From positions 770,727 through 834,726 of the forward strand of contig NW_003314272.1 of assembly GCF_000143415.4 (NCBI RefSeq): DNA of 64,000 nucleotides. The letters are read 5' to 3'. The notes beneath the pieces were generated by a model. That model was not told the DNA's origin. It did no database searches and saw only the letters and a list, made by a program, of their open reading frames with translations. The stretch is from Selaginella moellendorffii. Taxonomy: Eukaryota; Streptophyta; Lycopodiopsida; Selaginellales; Selaginellaceae. The translations under genes were made by a program, and so were the position numbers. Below, piece by piece: positions 40,994 to 53,457 of the stretch (position 1 is its first letter; every line of letters begins with the position of its first letter).

Positions 40994-42302
40994 TGTGAGA
41001 CACAAATCCCAAAGCCCCAAAGTGGAGTCGAAAGGGTGCCACATAATAGTGGCCAAAGCAAAAGCCAAACGAGCATAACACATTTGGACTAAAAGCTCTA
41101 ATTTGAAAAGTCAAGAGTGGGAGTGGAACTCCCAATGAGGATCCGAGATGGAATCTGAGATGGAGTCCGAGGTGGACCCAAGATGGATTCGAGATGGAGC
41201 CTGAGATAAAGTCTAAAATGGACCTAAGATGAAGTCCGAGATGGAGTCTGAGATGGAACTGAGATCAAGACCGAGACCAAGTCCGAGTCCAAAATCGAGT
41301 ATGAGTCTGAATACTAATATAGACTGTTGGGTGAAAGCCCAAAGCAATCATCCCCCAGAGGGGCAAGATGGGTGGGGCTGTAGGGGGTTCCAAAAGTATA
41401 GTAGTGAGAGTGTGGGGGTTGGACCCCAGTGAAGCCAGTTTGGCCCAGGAATGCCATACCTAGATGTTAGGTGATGAGATGACCACTAGGAAGTCTAAAG
41501 CTAGAGTGAATACAGACTAACAAATAGGATAACTTGGTGAAGTGTTCAAATAGTTCCCTTGAGAGATCAAATGATCAATGCTCCCAGTCCAAGTGTGGGT
41601 GGCACTACCTACTTGGATATCTAGTGTGGCTCAACAGAACCTTGCTCTAATCCCATAGTTAGAGCACCCAAAGGTGGAAGGCAGGGAAAGTACCCATGAG
41701 GCCTGCATAAGGCCATGGTGTTCCGAAATGTTATCCCAAAGTCCTAGATTGTGGAAAGGAAGAAGAGTAGTCTTCTGGTGTGGTGATAAAAATACAGTCA
41801 CACAATGAGGATAGTGGGACTTAATGGTCAAGCCCGTGGGCCTTGATCCAGAGGCAATGTTAGCGAACATGGCCATAGACAGAAAGAGACTTGGTAGGGA
41901 CTGTAAAAGGGATATTGGGGAAGGTTGTACCCCATGTCTGCGGGCATCTTAAGGATGCTAAGGAGTGAATTTGGGATGATCACTCATGGATGGATGGCCC
42001 AGTCTTTGAGAGACGGGACTGTGATGCAGGTGGTGTTAGACTGCTGGTGTGACCAAGGTAAATGGGCATGGCCTTAGCATAACAGGCTCATATGTCAATG
42101 GTACCTTGGGGTGTCAACCATGGGATTGGACACGTGGAGCACTTGGACCAAGTGTGAAGGTTGAGTGGCGTGGATACCATGCTCAGGGATAGCAAGCCCT
42201 AAGTCCGGAAAAGGATTTGTGGAGGTTGTGAGTGAGACTCTTTCAAGTGGTCGAAGGTGTGGTTAAGTAACTAAAGTAGAATGGAAAATTTAATCACTTA
42301 CA
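40994..42302 (+). repeat. LARD LTR-a
   Basis: Begins TGTGAGACACAAATCCC and ends CACTTACA. It is followed by a decayed primer-binding site (TGGTATTGGAGT at 42306). It is shorter than other copies because its minisatellite (about 41140-41320) is small. Confidence 0.75.
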
Positions 42303-43180
42303 ATTTGGTATTGGAGTTGTTCTTTAGTTTGACTTTTATTTGTGCTCAAGTATATCACCACTAGTGTTGGTATTGAAAGGTCCTAGGAGTGGGCCTATCC
42401 TTGAGGAGTAGCAAGTCAGGGAGACATAACTCTCCACTGTAGTTCATGTATGAACTTGTAAGCGAGGTGGTAGATAGAAAAGGGCCAATAATGGAACGGC
42501 TTTAGGATCTTGGGAACAGTTTAAAGTTTTCCTCAGAGTGTTGAGGATGTGATCTAGATGAGCGTTTAACTTAGCAAACTGGCTAATGTAGTTCTAGTAA
42601 ACAATTATAGTTGGGATCACGGGAAATATAAAGACTCCAAAATAATAAAGGAGTCATAAAATTATCCTCATATAGTTAAGGCTGGTGCTCATGAATTTGA
42701 GACCGAAATTAATGACCATGAGAGGTCAAATATAGATAAGGATACGAGTCCTTGAAATAGTAGCTGGGGCTACCTTTTATAAATGATTGAACAAACCCAA
42801 GGAGTTGGGGGGTGTGCTGAGAGGATGAGTCGGTATTCTCATCATATGGACTGATAGTCCTAAGGGGCAAAGGTAACCCATAGGGAACGGAAAATAATCA
42901 AGTGTTAAAGTAACATTTGGAAAGATGGTCTTTATGAGTAGGATATGAATACACGAAGTTGTATTCTAGCGAGTTGGCACCTCAAAAATAAAACTTTTCA
43001 TGTAATTGGATTAGCAAAGTCCAAAAATGCTGGATGACTTAAGTAGAGTCAAGGAATAATCCTAAAGGATTGGTAAAAAGCATTTGGACTAAAGTGTGTT
43101 GTGCCCCACAAAGGATGAGGAGGATTATATGATCCAAGTATGAGAATAGTGGGTATCTCATTAATGGCAAAATGTGCCTA
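42303..43180 (+). mobile_element. Truncated LARD interior after LTR-a
   Basis: Matches the first about 880 bp of the other interiors (44899- and 53458-). It stops at GCAAAATGTGCC and runs directly into LTR-b, which lacks its first two bases. A deletion or recombination joined them. No coding content. Confidence 0.7.
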
Positions 43181-44898
43181 TGAGACACAAATCCCTAAGC
43201 CCAAAGTGGAGCCGAAAGGGTGCCACGTGGTAGTGGCCGAAGTGAAAGCCAAATGAGCGTAACACGTTTGAACTAAAAGCTCCGACTTGAAGAGTCGAGA
43301 GCAGGAGTGGAACTCCCAATAGAGTGCTCAAGGAACAAGCATGAAGTGAGCAATAAGAGAGTCTCTAGAAAAGGGACACAAGAGGGCCCGAGATGGACTA
43401 GAGATGGACTCGAGATGGAGTCTGCGATGGACCTGAGATGGACCCGAGATGAACACAAGATGGAGTCCAAGATGGAGTCTAAGATGGATCCGAGATGGAT
43501 CCAAGATGGATCCAAGATGGATCCGAGATGGAGTCCGAGATGGAGTTTGAGATGGAGCCGAGATGGAGTCCAAGATGGAGTTTGAGATGGACTAAGATGG
43601 AGTCCAAGATAGAGTCCAAGATGGAGTCTGAGATGGACCAAGATGGAGTCCGAGATAGAGTCCAAGATGGACCGAGATGGAGTCAAGATAGACCGAGATG
43701 GAGTCCGAGATGAACCCAAGATGGAATCCGAGATGGAGTCCGGGAAGGACCCAAGATGGAGTTCGAGGTCGAGACTGAGACTGAGACCGAGACCGGGACC
43801 GGGACCAAGACAGAGATCCAGACCAAGATTGGGCTGAAGCCGAGACCGAGCCTGAGTCTGAGTCCGAGTCTGAGTGTGAGTTTGAGTCCAAGTTCAAGTC
43901 CTAGGGTGAAAGCCCAAAGCGTTCGTCTCCCAAACCCTAGGGGTTTTGGTGAGCTCCAAAAGTATAGTAGGGGGAGGACACTAGTGGAGCCAGTTTGGCC
44001 AAGAAAGGCCAGTTTGGCCCAGGAAAGCTATACCTAGGTGTTGAGTGATGGGACAACCATTGGGAAGTCCAAGGCTAAAGTGAATATGGACCGACAAATA
44101 GGGTAGCTTGGTGATTTGTTCAAAAGCCAATTATAGTTCCCACGGGAGATTGAATGGTTGATGCTCCTAGTCCAAGTGTGGGTGGCACTACTTACTTGGA
44201 TACCTGGTGTGGCTCAATGGAACCTCACTCTAAGCCCATGGCTAGAGCACCAAAAGGCAGAAGGTGGGGAGAGTACCCATGAGGCTTGTGTAGGGCCCTA
44301 GTGTTCCGAAATGTTGTCCCAAAGTCCCAGACTATGGAAAGGAAGGGGTTTGTCCTCTAGTGTAGTGACCAAGACTATAGTCACATGGTGTGGAAGTCCC
44401 AAAGGATAGTGGGACTTAATGGTCGGGTTTATGAGCCTTGTCCTAATGGCAGTGTCGGCAAATACAACCATGGACAAAAAGGGATTTGGTGGGGATTGGA
44501 AAAAGGACATTGGGGAAGACTATTCCCCATGTCTGTGGGCATCCTAAGGATGCTTATGAGTGGATTTGGAATGACCACTCATGGATGGATGGCCCAGTCT
44601 GTGAAAGGCGAGATTGTGATGCAAGTGGCATTGGACTATCAGTGTGGCAAAGGTGAATGGATATAGCCTTTGTGTAATAGGCCAATATGTAGGTGGTACC
44701 TTTGAGTGTTGGTCATGGGATCAGACACGTGGAGCACTTGGACTGAGTGCAATGGTTAAGTGGCATGGATGCCATTCTTGGGGTTAGAAAGTCCCTAAGT
44801 CCAAAATAGGACTTACGGAGGTTGTGAGTGAGACTCCTCCATGCAGTTGGAGATGTGGTTAAGTGATTAAAGTAGAATGGAAAAATTAATTGCTTACA
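43181..44898 (+). repeat. LARD LTR-b
   Basis: Lacks the initial TG and ends GCTTACA. The minisatellite is at about 43392-43900. It is followed by a mutated primer-binding site (TGGTATCAAAAC at 44902). Confidence 0.75.
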
Positions 44899-47800
44899 AT
44901 TTGGTATCAAAACTATTCCTTAATCCAACTTTTATTGATGCTCAAGTATATCACCACTAGTATTGGCATTAAAAGGTCCGAGGAGTGGGCCTATCCTTAG
45001 GGAGTAGTAGGTCGGGAAGACATAGCTCTCCACTACAGTTCATGTGTGAACTTGTAGGTGAGGTGGTGGATAGAAAAGGGCTAATAATAGAACGACTTTG
45101 GGATCTTGGGAACAGTATAAAATTTTCCTCAGAGAGTTGAGAATGTGATCCAAATAAGCATTTGACTTAGCAAAATGGCTAATGTAGTTGTGATAAACAA
45201 CTATAGTTGGGATCACAGGAAAGATAGGGACTCCAAAACAATAAAGGAGTCACAAGATTATCCTCGTGTAGTTGAGGCTAGCACTTATGAATGTGAGACT
45301 AGAACTAATGACCGTGAGAGGTCAAATACGGATGAGGACACAAGTCCTTCAAATGGTAGTCGAGGCTACCTTTTATAAATGTTGAAACAAACCCAAGGAG
45401 TTGGGGGGTGTGCTTAGAGGATGAGTTAGTATTCTCATCATATGGATTGATAGTCCTAAGGGGCAAAGGTAGCCCATAGGGAACGGAAAATAATAAAATG
45501 TTGGAGTAACACTTGTAAAGATGGTTTTTGTGAGTAGGACATGAATACACAAAGTTGTATTCCAATGAGCTGGCACCTCAAAAATAGAATCTTATGGGTC
45601 ATTGGATTTGCAAAATCCAAAAATACTAGATGACTCAAGTAGAGTCAGGGAATGGTGCTAAGGGATTAGTAAAAGCATTTGGATTGAGGTGTATTGTGCC
45701 CCACGAAGGATGAGGAGGATCATAAGATCCAAGTATGAGAATAGTGGGTATCTTATTGATGGCAGATTGTGCCATACTAAAGACGTATGAAAGGTGTTCC
45801 CAAAGAAAACAACTTTGACACAAAGTGGCGTGTAAACTCTATGGTGCAGTGGTAACGGATTGTTGGCATGAGAAGGAATTGTATTAGTCTTAGCAAAGAC
45901 CTAGACACAAGAAAGAAGTATTATAAAGGTAGGCTCGTAGAGCTGACGATGTGGAGATATTGAATGTGCTAAGGCGTGATGCCTTGAGGTCAAGTTGGCG
46001 GGTTCATGAGAGCCCTTCCCAAAGGAATCCTAATGGAAATAGGAATGGCATAGTTTAAGCTGGAAAGCATGGGTGTGATGACCTAAATAATGATGGAGGT
46101 GTGGAAACACTAACAATGAGTTGTAGAACTTGATCACTATGAGGCACCTTAGCAAAAAGTGCAAAATAATTAGTTAAGTTGGTAGAAGGTAATTACCCAA
46201 GACTTCTTATAGGATAAAGAAGTTAGATATACCCTTATAGGGGATATGTTTCAATATAGTGAGTTAATGTCTTAAAAGGAATGCTCATTGTTAAAGGGGG
46301 CATCATTGGGACACTTAAACACTCTAGAACACTAAGAAGTGATGTTTGGTGTTGTGAGGGCAATAGATCCCTTAGGCCCAAGGGATTAAATCCCTAGCGA
46401 ATGAGGGATAGGAAGTGCTATCCAAATGTCCAAGGTTATGGAAACAAGAGAAGTCCATTTACCCGAATTGGACAAAGCCAAAATGGGATTTTGGCAAGGC
46501 TAGTGAAGGAACCACTCCCTAGGCTATTGGGTAGGTTCATCCCTAAAAATACTTACTAAGGCATGGTAGAAAATGTAAAGCTATCTTCATGAGAATAATT
46601 AAAGGAAATGTGTGAGGCCCAAAAGTAAGAGTATAACCAAGAGTGGTTATGTAAGTTGGGAGTGGGGAATCAAGTGGGCGCTCAAGCATGTTGTTATTGT
46701 GATGCCATAGAGAGTTTAAAATATGGAATTGTCCATATTAAACCATATAGTAATTAGAAAGCTTGCAAAAAGAAAGGCCTTAGCAAATTAAGGGACAAAG
46801 TTCCTTCAAGGTTTCCAAAGACAATTCTAGGTAACTTAATATCTAAAAGGCCAAGTGTAAATGGTTCAAAGAACGCGTGAAATTAGAGTGGCACAGCAGA
46901 AATATGGTCTTAAAGCTTGCCATAAGGTAAGGCTATCAAAGTTAAGGAAGTAATTCCCAAAGTGTTCAAAGAGAGTGCTTTGAACGAAAGTCGATAGTTA
47001 AGGACTTTCACGCTTGTGCATGAACCATGTTACAATGGTTGGATGACTTGCTAAGTGAAATTGGCAAGTCAGGGGAACAAATACCCTAGTTGAAGGTGTT
47101 AAATTCAAAAGGGGTGGCCTATGGGGCCAAGCATGGAGGAGTCCATGCATAATCATAGACATGTCAAGTGAGAAGACTTAGCAGTATGGAAGAACTAAGT
47201 TCCTAAGTTGTGATCTGTAATGCACTTTAAATATAAGTTGGTGCACTAGTGTGGGGAGTCATGCCAAACATCCTAGGTGATGCCTTTCGTAGATGCATAT
47301 ACGGAAGTTGAGTTTGAGTCCCGACCTTTTAGTGTTCGAGTGCCAAATCACTAGGGCGTGGTGATGGTTTGGAATATGAGGACACTCATATTTTGGTGGT
47401 CATAGACTCTCAATGAGGAGATTAGCTTGGGCACACCGCCAAGCCGAGGATGCCTTGGAGTCATGAGGCACGGTTAGATTGTTTAGAGTGAAAACTTGGT
47501 ATATCTAACTTGAACACTTTTATGCAAGTGGCACCAAGAACATAGTGAATGAGATGGGGACACCCAACTACGGTTGCTATAGATCCTTGGTTGGAAGGGT
47601 TGGCTTGGGCACACTGCCAAGTGTGGGGGATGCCCCCAGGGTCATAGTTAACAATTTAAAAGGGTCTGGAAGGTTTAGTACCTATTGGCAAATCTGTTAA
47701 GGTATCAAGATTAGATCACCAAGTGATCTTATGGCTAAACAAAGATAAAGTCTTTGTGAGGTTAAGGAAGAAGGTCCTTAGTTCAAAGTGTTGACTTGAA

Positions 47801-48354
47801 CTATTGATAATGGTGTGACTTGGTCAAGGTGATCAAGTGGGAAAGACACCAAAAGGGAAATCAATGTGTCAATGGGATGGTATATTGAGTCCAAGAAAGT
47901 AGTCTTTAGGAAAGACCCATAAGAGGTTTGAAAAGTTGGGCTGTCGATGGAGCTCGTAACAAAAAAATGCTAAAGAGATTTATTGAGGGTGAGCACCCTA
48001 TGGACATGGCAAAATGGAGCCTTTGCCATGGAACTAAAATGATACCTCGAGAATGAAGGTAGTGATTCTATGTTACTTGGTGCAACCATCGAAGGATATA
48101 AGCAAAAGATTAGTGGCCAAGTGTGGGCTATGGAATTCGTTAGAAAGAATCCAAATGGCAACATTAGACGAAGAATACTATACTAACGAATATTGCGAAA
48201 AGAAGTGTGTTTCCAAGGATGGATTATCAAATGCTCCAATTTGGCAAGGATGAAAGGTCCCAGGGAGGGAGTGGCAAGGTAGCCAAATGATAGGACCATG
48301 AACACTTAGCACAACTTATGATAATTGGGAACTTAGTACTAAAGGTGGCATGAA

Positions 48355-49000
48355 NNNNNNNNNNNNNNNNNNNNNNNNNNNNNNNNNNNNNNNNNNNNNN
48401 NNNNNNNNNNNNNNNNNNNNNNNNNNNNNNNNNNNNNNNNNNNNNNNNNNNNNNNNNNNNNNNNNNNNNNNNNNNNNNNNNNNNNNNNNNNNNNNNNNNN
48501 NNNNNNNNNNNNNNNNNNNNNNNNNNNNNNNNNNNNNNNNNNNNNNNNNNNNNNNNNNNNNNNNNNNNNNNNNNNNNNNNNNNNNNNNNNNNNNNNNNNN
48601 NNNNNNNNNNNNNNNNNNNNNNNNNNNNNNNNNNNNNNNNNNNNNNNNNNNNNNNNNNNNNNNNNNNNNNNNNNNNNNNNNNNNNNNNNNNNNNNNNNNN
48701 NNNNNNNNNNNNNNNNNNNNNNNNNNNNNNNNNNNNNNNNNNNNNNNNNNNNNNNNNNNNNNNNNNNNNNNNNNNNNNNNNNNNNNNNNNNNNNNNNNNN
48801 NNNNNNNNNNNNNNNNNNNNNNNNNNNNNNNNNNNNNNNNNNNNNNNNNNNNNNNNNNNNNNNNNNNNNNNNNNNNNNNNNNNNNNNNNNNNNNNNNNNN
48901 NNNNNNNNNNNNNNNNNNNNNNNNNNNNNNNNNNNNNNNNNNNNNNNNNNNNNNNNNNNNNNNNNNNNNNNNNNNNNNNNNNNNNNNNNNNNNNNNNNNN
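48355..49000. other. Assembly gap (646 N)
   Basis: A run of N. Both flanks belong to the same roughly 1-kb duplicated segment of the LARD interior, so the assembly here is uncertain. Open frames reported across it are meaningless. Confidence 1.
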
Positions 49001-49511
49001 CATATACGGAGGTTGGGTATGAGTCCCAACCCTCTAGTGCTTGGGTTCGAATCCCAACGCACTAGGGCGTAGTGATGGTTTGGAATATGAGGACACTCAT
49101 TTTTTGGTGGTCATGGACTCTCAGTAAGAAGACTAGCTTGGGCACACCGCCAAGCCAGGGATGCCCTGGAGTCGTGATGCACAGTTAGATTAATTAATGT
49201 GGCTTGGCATATCTAACTTGAACACTTTGGTGGGAGTGGGACCAAGGACGTGGTGAATAAGATGGGGACACTCAGTCTTAGTTGCTATAGACCCTTGGTT
49301 GGAAGGGCTAATTTGGGTGCACCACCAAGTGTGGGGGATGCCCCTGGGGTCATAGTTAACAAGTTAAAGGTCTGAAAAATTTAGTATCTATTGGCAAACC
49401 TATTAAGGTGACCAAGGTGAAATCACTAGGTGATCTTATAGCTAAATAAGGATAAAGTCCTTGTTTGGTTAAGGAATAAATTTCTAATTCAAAGTGGTGA
49501 TTTGAACTATT

Positions 49512-49799
49512 ATGCTTTATTTCGTTAAAGTGGGACTTTTCATTATCCCACTTATGGTGTGTGGCCATATGCTATTTTTATAACAACAATAAAAAATTGA
49601 AGTTTTGACTTTATAATTTATAAATTAAAAACTTTTCATATGATTTTGTGTTATAATATTGTGAAATATAAAAAAATAAATTAAAAAACTGATAGAAATA
49701 TTAATAAATATTAATTAAGTACTAGGAAATGGCATGTGGACACATGCTAATTAATGTCCCATTTTACTGAATAAGTCCCACTTTAACGAAATAAAGCAT
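49512..49799. mobile_element. MITE with 28-bp perfect terminal inverted repeats
   Basis: 288 bp, AT-rich and non-coding. It starts ATGCTTTATTTCGTTAAAGT and continues GGGACTT; the other end is the exact inverse (AAGTCCCACTTTAACGAAAT, then AAAGCAT). It is flanked by TATT on both sides (49508-49511, 49800-49803). The paralogous segment near 47799-47812 shows the empty site GAACTATTGATAAT. Confidence 0.88.
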
Positions 49800-50824
49800 T
49801 ATTGATAATTGTGTAACTTGGTCAAAGTGACCAAGTGGGAAAAACACCAAAAAGGGAAATCAGTGGTGTCAATGCGATGGTATAGTAAGTCCCAAGAAGT
49901 AATCTCTAGGAAAGACTTATGAAAGGGTCGCAAAGTTGGGTTATAGATAAAGCTTATAGTAGAGAATGCTAAAAAGACTTACTAAGGGTGAGCACTCTAT
50001 GGACTTGATAAAGTGGAGCCCTTGCCATGGAACTGAAAGAATACCTCAAGGATGGAGTTAGTGAGCCTATGTTGCTTGGTGCAACAATCAACAGATAGGA
50101 GTAAAAAACTAGTGGCCAAGTTTGGGCAATGGGATTTATTAAAAGAAATCCAAATGGCAAAGTTAGCCGAGGAACACTAATGTGTTGGATGCTAATGGAT
50201 TGTGGGAAAGGAAGTGTGCTTCCAAGGATGGATTCCCAAGTGTTCTAATTTGGTGAAGTGAAATTTCCAAGGCAGGGAGTAGCAAAGTAGCTAAATGATA
50301 GAGACATGAACAACCCTAGCAAAAATTATAATAACTAGAACTTAATGCTAAAAGATGGCAAGAAATAGAAAAGATGATGATGGTGTTTTCAAGTAAAGAA
50401 TTTCCTAGTAGGGAAAAGTGGCATTTGCACAGTATGTGCAATGCAAGGTGTCAGAGACATCTAAGAAATTGACTTTAAGAAGTCAAAATTAAAAATTCTA
50501 AAGTGCAAAAGTTATATCAAGAGAAACTAAAACTACTCGAGAACGAGTAGTGGGATTGAGAAAGAGAAGGTGTCTCTAACAAATTTAACGAGAACTAAAC
50601 TAATAAAAGGGAGAGAACTACCTTAGATGGTTGAATTAGTCTCTATGTTGGAGAGACTATGTTCTTTAGAGGTTGGACAAGGCATGGTGAGCCTTTCGTG
50701 TCAAACCAATTGATGAATATTGGCTAGGTGCCAAGGATGGAAAGGCTAATACATGCTAGCATTACTTTATAAAATAGTTTATCATTTGATGAGGACATCG
50801 AACTTCGTCTATGGGTGGTGGAGT

Positions 50825-51744
50825 TGTGAGATACAAATCCCAACACCCCAAAGTGGAGCATAAAGGGTGCCACATGGTAGTGGCCAAAGCAAAAGCCAAA
50901 CAAACATAACACATTTTGACTAAAAGCTCCGACTTGAAAAGTCGAGAGCGGGAGTGGAACTCCCAACAAGGATCTAAGATGGACCCAAGATGGAATTCGA
51001 GATGGAGTCCAAGGTGGACCTGAGATGGACCCGAGATAGAGTCCAAGATGGAGTCCGAGATGGACCCAAGATAGAGTCCGAGATGGAATCCAAAATGGAG
51101 TTTGAGGTGGACTTGAGATAGACATAAGATGGAGTTCGAGATAGACCTAAGATGGAGTCCGAGATGAAGTCTGAGATGCACTTGAGATGGAGTCCGAGAT
51201 GGAGTTTGAGATGGACCTGAGATGGACCCGAGATGGAGTCCAAATGGACCCGAGATGGACCAAAATGGAGTCTAAGATGGACTTGAGATAGACCCGAGAT
51301 GGAGTCTAAGATGGAGTCCGAAATGGAGTCTGAAATGGACCCGAGATGGAGTCCAAGATGGACCCGAGATGGAGTCCAAGATGAAGTCCGAGATGGACCC
51401 GAGATGGAGTCCGAGATGGACCACAGATGGAGTCCGAGATGAACCCGAGATGGAATTCAAGATGGACCCGAGATGGAGTCTGAGATGGAGTTCAAGATGG
51501 AACTGAGACCGAGACCAAGATTGAGACCGTCCAAAAGTATAGTAGGGAGAGTGTGGGGATTGGACCCAGTTGAGCCAGTTTAGCCAAGAAATGCTAGTTT
51601 GGCCAATAAAGGCCAGTTTGGCCCAGGAAGGCCATACCCAATTGTTGGGTGATGAGATGACCACTAGGAAATCCAAGGCTAAAGTGAATATAAACTGACA
51701 AGCAAGGTAGATTGGTGAAGTGTTCAAAAGCCGGCTTTAGTTCC
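50825..51744 (+). repeat. LARD LTR-c, truncated by LTR-d
   Basis: Begins TGTGAGATACAAATCCC after the polypurine tract of element 2. The minisatellite is at about 50967-51530. It ends abruptly at GGCTTTAGTTCC, where LTR-d begins. Confidence 0.75.
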
Positions 51745-52308
51745 TGTGAGACACAAAATCCCTAGGCCCCAAAGTGGGGCCGGAAGGGCGCCACATGGTA
51801 GTGGCCGAAGCGAGAGCCAAACGAGCGTAACACGTTTGGACCAAAAGCTCCGACTTGAAAAGTCAAAGAGCGGGAGTGGAACTCCCAACGAAGTGCTCGA
51901 GGAATAAGCATAAAGCGAGCAAAAGGCGAGGCTCCAAAAGGGGACCCAAAAGGACCAACACATGACACATGGGAGTGTCCGAGATGGACCCGAGTTGGAG
52001 CCCGAAATGGAGTCCGAGATGGAGTCCGAGATGGAGTTCGAGGTGGACCCGAGATGGAGTCCGAGATGGAGTTCGAGGTGGACCCGAGATGGACCCGAGT
52101 TGGAGTCCGAAGTGGAGTCCGAGATGGACCTGAGATGGAGTCCAAGATGGAGTCCGAGATGGAGTCCGAGGTGGACCCGAGATGGACCGAAATGGAGTCG
52201 AGATGGACCGAGATGGAGTCCGAGATGGAGTCCGAGATGGACCCGAGATGGACCCGAGATGGAGTCCGAGATGGAGTCCGAGATGGAGTCCGAGATGGAG
52301 TCCGAAGT

Positions 52309-52340
<32 letters not shown>

Positions 52341-53457
52341 GGACCGAGACCGAGACCGAGGCCGAGGCCGAGACCGAGCCCGCGCCCGAGTCCAAGTCCA
52401 AATCCGAGTCCGAGTCCGAGTCCGAGTCCGAGTCCGAGTCCGAGTCCGAGTCCGGAGCCTGAGAGGGTGAAAGCCCAAAGCGTTCGTCTCCCAGACCCTG
52501 GGGGGTTTGGTGAGCTCCAAAAGTATAGTAGGGGGAGGACTGCAGTGGAGCCAGTTTGGCCAGGAAAGGCCAGTTTGGCCAAGGAAGGCCGGACCCAGTG
52601 TTGGGTGATGAGCTGCCCACTGGGAAGTCCAAGACTAGAGTGAACACGGACCGACAAGCGGGGTAGCTTGGTGAAGTGTTCAAGAGCCGGCTCTAGTTCC
52701 CCTGGGAGATCGACTGGCCGATGCTCCTAGTCCAAGTGTGGGTGGCACTACCTACTTGGATACCTGGTGTGGCTCAATGGAACCCGCTCTAAGCCCATGG
52801 CTAGAGCACCCAAGGGCAGAAGGCGAGGAGAGTACCCAGGTGGCTCGCGTAAGGCCACGGTGTTCCAAAATGTTGTCCCAAAGGCCCAGACTGTAGAAAG
52901 GAAGAGGAGCAGTCCTCTGGGGTAGTGACCAAGGACACAGTCGTGTGGTGAGCAAGTCCCAAAGGACTGTGGGACTCAGTGGTCGGGCCTGTGGGTCTCG
53001 ATCCAGTGGCAGTGTTGGCAAACACGACCAGGGGCAGAAAGGGACTTAGTGGGGATTGACAGAGGGATATTGGGGAAGGCTATTCCCCTTGTCGGTGGGC
53101 ATCCTAAGGATGCTAAGGAGTGGATCTGAGATGACCACTCATGGATGGTTTGCCTAGTCTTGGAGAGCCAAGACAGTGATGCAAGTGGTATTGGACTACC
53201 AGTGTGGCAAAGGTGATTGGGCATGGCCTTAGCATAACGGGCTGCTATGTCGGTGGTACCTTTGAGTGTTGGTCATGGGATCGAACACGTGGAGCACTTG
53301 GACCAAGTGCAAATGTTGAGTGGCATGGATGCCATTCTCGGGGCTAGCAAGTCCCAAGTCCTGGATTAGACTTATAGAGGTTGTGAATGAGACTCCTCCA
53401 AGTGGTCAGAGGTGTGGTTAAGTGACTAAAGTAGAATGGGAAATTTAGTCGCTTACA
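51745..53457 (+). repeat. LARD LTR-d (5' LTR of the youngest element)
   Basis: 1713 bp, TGTGAGACAC to GCTTACA, nearly identical to LTR-e apart from minisatellite length. The minisatellite is at about 51973-52460 and grades from a 12-bp GAGATGGAGTCC unit to GACCGA and then GTCCGA hexamers. The apparent Arg/Ser- or Asp/Arg-rich frames on both strands are only translations of this repeat. Confidence 0.85.

Larger units (their letters stand above)
44899..50824 (+). mobile_element. LARD interior of element 2, with gap, internal duplication and MITE
   Basis: Runs from the primer-binding site after LTR-b to the GGTGGTGGAG tract before LTR-c. It is collinear with 53458-57497 but longer. A roughly 1-kb segment (about 47290-48354) recurs after the N gap (49001-50350), and a MITE sits at 49512-49799. 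There is no gag or pol content, only short frames. Confidence 0.75.

Noticed and set aside
48227-49072. Open frames spanning 48.2-49.1 kb
   Set aside because: They cross the run of N and contain no real sequence.
51973-52460. CRISPR-like regular repeats
   Set aside because: Units are 6-12 bp, contiguous and lacking unique spacers, and the host is a plant nuclear genome. It is a minisatellite.
51762-52683. Long Arg/Ser-, Asp/Ser- or Gly/Leu-rich open frames on both strands (also 57435-58380, 43273-43897, 50724-51243)
   Set aside because: They are translations of the GAGATGGAGTCC/GACCGA/GTCCGA minisatellite within LTRs. Short repeat units without stops leave all frames open, and the encoded strings have no domain or start context.
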